64,000 bases of DNA from Labyrinthula sp. Ha (lineage: Eukaryota; Sar; Bigyra; Labyrinthulida; Labyrinthulaceae). The stretch is taken from NCBI GenBank assembly GCA_015227615.1, contig JAALGZ010000024.1, positions 496,001 through 560,000 of the forward strand, read 5' to 3'. The notes under the pieces were generated by a model, which was not told the DNA's origin, did not search any database, and saw nothing but the letters and a program-made list of their open reading frames with translations. Positions 60,401-64,000 of this stretch are shown in pieces (positions within the stretch are counted from its first letter, which is position 1; every line of letters begins with the position of its first letter). The position numbers and the translations under genes are program-made.

Positions 60401-60892
60401 ACTGACCTAGTGAAAAGACTGGCATACGAAAGTACAAAGGATTATCACTTGAAAGTATTTCAGATAGTAGTAGAGTACTCAGAGAAAGCTATTTATAGAG
60501 ACATTGACGAAGATCTCTCTGAGGTGAGCATTAAAGGGAAGGAAGGGATATTGAATACGGAACATATTTTAACTGTGCTTGAGCAGATAGGAAAAGATTT
60601 TAAAAGAGAAAGGGAAGCTGATCCAGATGACTTTACCCTGGCTGCAAAGTTTTGGATACAGGGTGAAAATATTCTTGATTTTATTGTTCAACACTTAGAT
60701 GATGATTCAATGAAGAGACTTCCAATAATTGCTAATGAGATAAACAAGAGAAACTTACAAGATAATTTACCAGGTAGAATACTTTCAGAGTTAAAAAAAC
60801 TGGCACTTGCGAATAGTACGACTAAACAAGTTCCTTTAGTGGAAAATAGTTTTAGACAGTTACATGTTGAGGATGACAGTGGGGAAGAATAG
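57428..60892 (+). CDS. Large protein of unknown function with ankyrin-like helical repeats
   Basis: 1154 aa, single exon. The N-terminal about 450 residues are helical, with one segment that reads like an ankyrin repeat (GETLLSAALKLAK, then SLRIVKLLIDSGCKP, about residues 207-241) and other weaker helical pairs (MAKLILSEG, MLYMTVVRQGKYENISFMIK type). A Ser/Tyr-rich low-complexity stretch around 540-600 (SSVYGDNSSVYESD, then LSRSSLASSVGS) and a Lys/Arg/Ser-rich region around 730-840 look disordered and phosphorylatable. The C-terminal 300 residues are again helical and charged. No signal peptide, membrane segment or enzyme motif was found. The start is the first ATG in frame. The gene is clearly real from length and codon use; the function is not known, and ankyrin-type interaction is inference. 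Confidence 0.8.
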   Translation: MSVGPSQPSPIRYPDFNQQISQNKLSRIILKIKKRLDIDALIELLNSRNGSSITQEFLEVFLGKCLVSDELEMAKLILSEGKKKFEKLAVTNEYFNEFSRLGKRNFERMTKMSYKHLLYMTVVRQGKYENISFMIKNMPQLVLDPVADVLDASVAYDGNMLHAEWKNDLMEDDFDEVEDESDKEILKSLHKLDQPPKEKYLIAQFEGETLLSAALKLAKNSEDKESLRIVKLLIDSGCKPDTEKCKAAQVCSELGFPLHLEYLTKVYIKQKKKQAKLREFLKIAIAHGAMENKQRIITLARIRLFPRTRTSLQKAGDTEKKYQEEFDFREALETSIKRLVRYGTERICTYRHRILYGIFVLLQWRARVDQEWGKTYLDNSVKGKLGKVVADGGFFDVSTDVLKDNEEKWEKKGILVVNGVKDYIGEVSKLLDPAQNDQAGLIQGNLMTGVRPNHSNSNSSNFSSFSEGSSRSNLTHAGGKTIGNIIKRRSLFNWLIAILQQQDYNGETLVMVLLNIGLREFFYRKKKGDEQSEMSSVYGDNSSVYESDIDNQSVYSKKSAMSITSRLSRSSLASSVGSISQSVAKGMKSAVTAVRRKSSLAGIHEFFSGLGVQIQNAAQGKKVKTSNKADSDDKTQALELASEFGSEDVMNELLELIAPEWNKTVLKCLNIAISKDRAGSTKVLYNRLFKMYETVEQRVMSGTSAGSSLKIVRAYAEAIEGYFDFIQARNLALKNKAKKQQQVKKKERTGVLKTTKRKKSIAQKAGAMMRKMSGVFSRKDSDDEDPFKQQNGDNTLAGFASKLRSTRKSIHEAMGNLTGGLLKPRTKLFAVGGSQANRSMIGAQQIFMKQNKNDKMSKKFRKSGTKLTQTRQNSRTGISYTLPKDPKEYVKFVQKLASHYLSEMYSAGVRTDKLQALLAFDTELEDSRGKDLVLKETRKNLILKRLRTMCNPKSRTKLKEEKFKAVEKYMILLVDELTTKKYQKEMLTSLVTDLVKRLAYESTKDYHLKVFQIVVEYSEKAIYRDIDEDLSEVSIKGKEGILNTEHILTVLEQIGKDFKREREADPDDFTLAAKFWIQGENILDFIVQHLDDDSMKRLPIIANEINKRNLQDNLPGRILSELKKLALANSTTKQVPLVENSFRQLHVEDDSGEE

Positions 60893-61255
60893 TTTTATTT
60901 ATATCTGAGCATATGACCTTTTTGAGTTTAAGCGTATAATGAGGATGTATTATGTTAACCTCTATGTTTTAACCCTTGTTTAGTTTAAGTTCTTTGTTAA
61001 AGGTTCAACATAATATTTCAACATATAAGAGAAACAACCATATTATTTGACTATTTTTCACTCTAAACACTTATTAAAATCATTTAGTACAAAAACAAAG
61101 TCCATCTATTTATTTTTCTCTTCTCTTTTTATTTCTTATCTTAAACAATGGATTTTTTGTTCACAAAGTGTTCCAAATGCCCAGAAATAAAACAGCACAA
61201 TATGGCATTACTAAATTACTACAATCAAATCTAAACCAAAAGAAAAACAGTTAAA
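60893..61255 (+). other. Intergenic spacer, 363 bp
   Basis: Tandem spacer between two plus-strand genes. AT-rich; its only notable content is the CATTACT element at 61198-61213 near the downstream start. Confidence 0.6.
61198..61213 (+). promoter_or_regulatory. CAATATGGCATTACTA element
   Basis: CAATATGGCATTACTA lies about 43-58 nt upstream of the ATG at 61256. It differs from the myosin-internal 14-mer by one base (G for A). A second partial ATTACTACA follows immediately. Confidence 0.5.
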
Positions 61256-63664
61256 ATGGCTTTAGCACGACGTCACATCCTTCCACCACTTAAAGAACCC
61301 CAATATAACTCTGCAGATATTCCTTACTATACACCTAACAATTCCTATCTACAAAAAATAACTTCTCGTGAACATTGGCTTTCTATTCTCCCTGAACTTC
61401 TTTCTATTTGTAACGAAGCATCTATACGTTTAATACAAAAGAAAAGAAAAATCAACAAAAATTTAGCTTTTGAAAGCAAAGCATTAAGTTTGGAATATAT
61501 GGCAGATAGATTAGATTTAGATGAACCACTTATTGGATATTGTCTTCGAGATAAAAGAACAGGTTGGTTGCAAGGATTTATAACAGTCACCACGTTTACC
61601 ACGTGGCAGCAGTGGTTTAGATGGGATTCTTTGACAGATGAAAGTGGGATGTTTTTATTTGAAGAACCTGGCAAAGGATTAGATGCGTTACAAGAACTAG
61701 GGTTTAGTGAGAAGCATGGAGTGGAGTGGTGGAATGAAAGAAAAATTGATGCTGATGGAGAACTCGCTGAATGTTTGAATAGTGAGTTGAGAGATGGAGA
61801 TCCAGATGATGAAGGTGTTGTTTGGCCACATGTGGCAGAGATATCGCTTCTTGGTGGATTAGGATGTGGAAAAGCTTTGGTTGATATGGTTTTGGAAGAG
61901 TTGAGAAATGAAGAATGTGTTTATGATTATGTTGTTTTACAGGCAACTGAGAATGCTGTTGAGTTTTATGAGAAGATGGGATTTGTAAGAGTCGGAGCAG
62001 TTGCGAGATATTTTCACAAAGGGGATGGAGACGGTAATTTGGAAGTTAAATTTAAGGAAAGAAAAAGTAAAATTGAATGGAAAAGAAATGTGGATGAAAG
62101 AGAGTTGGAAAAGATTGAGAGTTTTAATGAAGGAGAAGTTGTTGAAGGAAGTTCTAGTGCGTATTTTTGGTATAGAGTGGAAGAAAAAATTGGATGGAGT
62201 GAGTTGAGTAAAAAGTTAGAAGTAGATGAAAAAGATCTTTTGTTTTTTAATAGGAGAAGTTTTTCAGGGAAAGTATTAGTCAAAGGAAATTTGATTCGTA
62301 TTCCTTTATATCCAAAAAAATATGTTAGAAAAAAAAATATTAGTGAAAATTGGAAAACGTTTGGAGAAACAAAAGATATTGTAAAAGCAGAAAATGTTAA
62401 AGGAAAACAAACTGGATTATGGTATTGTTCAAAAGATGGAGAAAATTTACACATGATATCACGAAAACTTAAAGTAGATTGTTTAGAGTTCAAAGAAGAA
62501 AATTTAAGTAGATTTCCTGAATTGCGAACTGGCGTTAAGCTTGTTCCAGGAACTGTGCTTAGAGTTCCAAACGTATTTCCAGGAGATCCAGAGAGAAAAA
62601 AAGTCTTAGATCAGTGGGGTATGTTTAAAAGAAAAGAAGAAATGTTGAAAGGAGATAAAGTTTTGAGATTAACTGAACCAATGTGTTTTAGACACTGGAG
62701 TTTTTCTGATGATCCAGTAGATTTTACTCATGCAAGTTATATGATGGCCATTAAGTTGAAAAAGAAAAGTCTAACACAGAATATTGAAGTACTAAATAAG
62801 ACTTATGAAATACTTCCATGGAACTATGAATACTATGATCAAGCATTTGATGTAGTTAAATTAGTTGTCAAAAGAGGTTTTGAAAGAATATTATTGGAAA
62901 ATTTTGAAGAGAAAAAAGATTGGGGAGAAATTGATGCAAAGAACTTAACTCAAGGTAAAAGAAAAAGAAAAGTTGTGGATAAATTTAATCCACTTTTTAC
63001 AACACAACCTCCAAAAAAGAAAGTTAATGGAGTTCATAAAATAGAGCCAAATAAAAATATCACAACACGACACGTAAAAATAAGGTTTCGATCAAGAGGT
63101 GGAAAAAAAATTGAACTGAATAAAGTTGGAATACTAAGAGAAAAAGAGATTAAAATATGCTTAAAAGGTGTTCCTCTCAAAACTTGTTTTTTTGGATTAA
63201 TTCCAGAAACTATATCTTGGCCAGAAAAACCTAATCTAGAAAAACGATGGAAAGATTTTTTTGGCAAAGTTGTTACAGTAAAACCAAAAGTATCGGATAT
63301 TCAAAGAGAAAAGTTTTTTAACTCAAATAAAATTCACAACCAATTTTCGCACTTAATAAAAGAAAATAGACAAAAAGAAACAGATTATAAATATTATTAT
63401 GTGATAACATATATCCCAGATTTACAATACTTAAGATTAGCACCCATGGAAAAAGATGGATATTTTTCAAATAAACATAAATATTTTTCAGGACAAATAA
63501 AATGGAAATGTGTTCCAGAAACAGAAGGATATGAAATAGATATATCTGCAAATAGATGTACTGTTATTCAAAGTTTAGCTACTTTGAACTCATCAGATGC
63601 AGATAGTGAAAGATGGTTTATCGATAATAAAGAAACAAGAATATTAAGAAAAAGTTTATATTAA
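61256..63664 (+). CDS. GNAT acetyltransferase fused to two LysM-like modules
   Basis: 802 aa, single exon. The GNAT domain spans about residues 85-255: GYCLRDKRTGWLQGFI is the beta strand region, the acetyl-CoA loop is in LGGLGCGKALVDM (about 199-211), and NAVEFYEKMGFVRVG (about 233-247) is the classic GNAT motif B. Two LysM-like modules follow (about 302-351 and 387-437), each ending in a LIRIP or VLRVP strand. Basic, Lys-rich linkers lead to a conserved-looking C-terminal domain (YYVITYIPDLQYLRLAPM, then KWKCVPETEGYEIDIS). From memory, proteins with this order occur in diatoms and oomycetes. The acceptor is unknown; a nuclear role is possible from the basic runs (GKRKRKVV, about 567-574). 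No signal peptide is seen, so the LysM modules are probably intracellular. Confidence 0.85.
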   Translation: MALARRHILPPLKEPQYNSADIPYYTPNNSYLQKITSREHWLSILPELLSICNEASIRLIQKKRKINKNLAFESKALSLEYMADRLDLDEPLIGYCLRDKRTGWLQGFITVTTFTTWQQWFRWDSLTDESGMFLFEEPGKGLDALQELGFSEKHGVEWWNERKIDADGELAECLNSELRDGDPDDEGVVWPHVAEISLLGGLGCGKALVDMVLEELRNEECVYDYVVLQATENAVEFYEKMGFVRVGAVARYFHKGDGDGNLEVKFKERKSKIEWKRNVDERELEKIESFNEGEVVEGSSSAYFWYRVEEKIGWSELSKKLEVDEKDLLFFNRRSFSGKVLVKGNLIRIPLYPKKYVRKKNISENWKTFGETKDIVKAENVKGKQTGLWYCSKDGENLHMISRKLKVDCLEFKEENLSRFPELRTGVKLVPGTVLRVPNVFPGDPERKKVLDQWGMFKRKEEMLKGDKVLRLTEPMCFRHWSFSDDPVDFTHASYMMAIKLKKKSLTQNIEVLNKTYEILPWNYEYYDQAFDVVKLVVKRGFERILLENFEEKKDWGEIDAKNLTQGKRKRKVVDKFNPLFTTQPPKKKVNGVHKIEPNKNITTRHVKIRFRSRGGKKIELNKVGILREKEIKICLKGVPLKTCFFGLIPETISWPEKPNLEKRWKDFFGKVVTVKPKVSDIQREKFFNSNKIHNQFSHLIKENRQKETDYKYYYVITYIPDLQYLRLAPMEKDGYFSNKHKYFSGQIKWKCVPETEGYEIDISANRCTVIQSLATLNSSDADSERWFIDNKETRILRKSLY

Positions 63665-64000
63665 ATAATAAACATATTTTATACTTTCATATATTCTAAA
63701 TTCGTAGAATTCTCTTGTTTTTTATGTTTTTAACTATATTTTATTACCACTCAACAATTTTTTCTTCAATCATTGTAAAAACATTTCTTTTTCACTTATT
63801 AAAAAATATCAACCTTTAGTTTTAGTTTTATATTAAAGCTTAAATATCCTTTATAAATAAAAAGGATTTTGAACATACATATTTCTTTAAGATATATATA
63901 ATTTACACATAATTTACCAAAGTTATTAAAGTTGTAAAATTAATCTCAGTACTTATTTTCTTGTATGTTTTATATTAGAATATTTCAAAACTAGAAGTAA
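63665..64000. other. 3' flank, 336 bp
   Basis: AT-rich sequence after the GNAT-LysM stop to the window edge. No ORF. TATATTTTATTACCACTC at 63736-63753 is a diverged match to the CATTACCACAG element on the plus strand and might belong to a gene beyond the edge. Confidence 0.4.

Noticed and set aside
1-64000. CRISPR arrays, bacterial operons, riboswitches or ribosome binding sites
   Set aside because: The sequence is eukaryotic (spliceosomal introns, myosin, AMPK, peroxisomal targeting), and no regularly spaced direct repeats were seen.
1-64000. Blastocystis as the source organism, because of about 30-nt introns
   Set aside because: The strong AT bias, the large deserts and stop codons encoded in the genomic DNA do not fit what I remember of Blastocystis genomes, and no TGTTTGTT-like downstream signal was noticed after the stops.

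Overview
This is a eukaryotic nuclear window, strongly AT-rich, with the standard stop codons TAA, TAG and TGA all in use. Nine introns can be placed precisely inside four recognisable genes, and every one is only 28-32 nt long (GT...TAG, A/T-filled). Two protein architectures point to a stramenopile-type protist: a myosin with a C-terminal zinc ribbon and PX-like domain, and a GNAT acetyltransferase fused to LysM-like modules. That assignment rests on remembered family architecture, not on a search, and is tentative.

Layout. 1-1709 holds the 5' part of a decayed hAT transposon on the minus strand. 1710-9364 is a gene desert. 9365-12148 (-) is the rRNA-processing WD40 protein WDR3/Utp12. After a 2.2-kb gap comes a tight island at 14.3-20.0 kb: a TTI1-like protein (+), a coiled-coil repeat protein (+) and a peroxisomal carnitine acyltransferase (-). 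A second island at 22.7-24.6 kb holds an Mpv17/PMP22 family protein (+) and a five-exon AMPK beta subunit (+). A desert with gene relics follows, then the myosin at 29.7-35.1 kb (-). Another desert (35.1-42.6 kb) leads to an island with a small membrane protein (+), a three-exon dihydropteridine reductase (-) and a small acidic Cys-containing protein (-). The largest desert, 44.8-57.4 kb, carries inverted repeats, a MITE-like copy and a LINE reverse-transcriptase relic. The window ends with a large protein of unknown function (+) and the GNAT-LysM protein (+).

The genes are mostly housekeeping: ribosome biogenesis, kinase assembly, energy sensing, acyl-carnitine and pterin metabolism, and motility. 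The most unusual signals are in the DNA around them. A CATTACC-type element recurs on the coding strand shortly upstream of most of the plus-strand start codons. The longer form CAATATGACATTAC occurs three times, antisense, inside the myosin motor exon with identical codons each time. An array of CCAAT/ATTGG inverted pairs sits upstream of the pterin reductase. A perfect 33-bp inverted repeat with a 4-nt loop lies at 45.2 kb.
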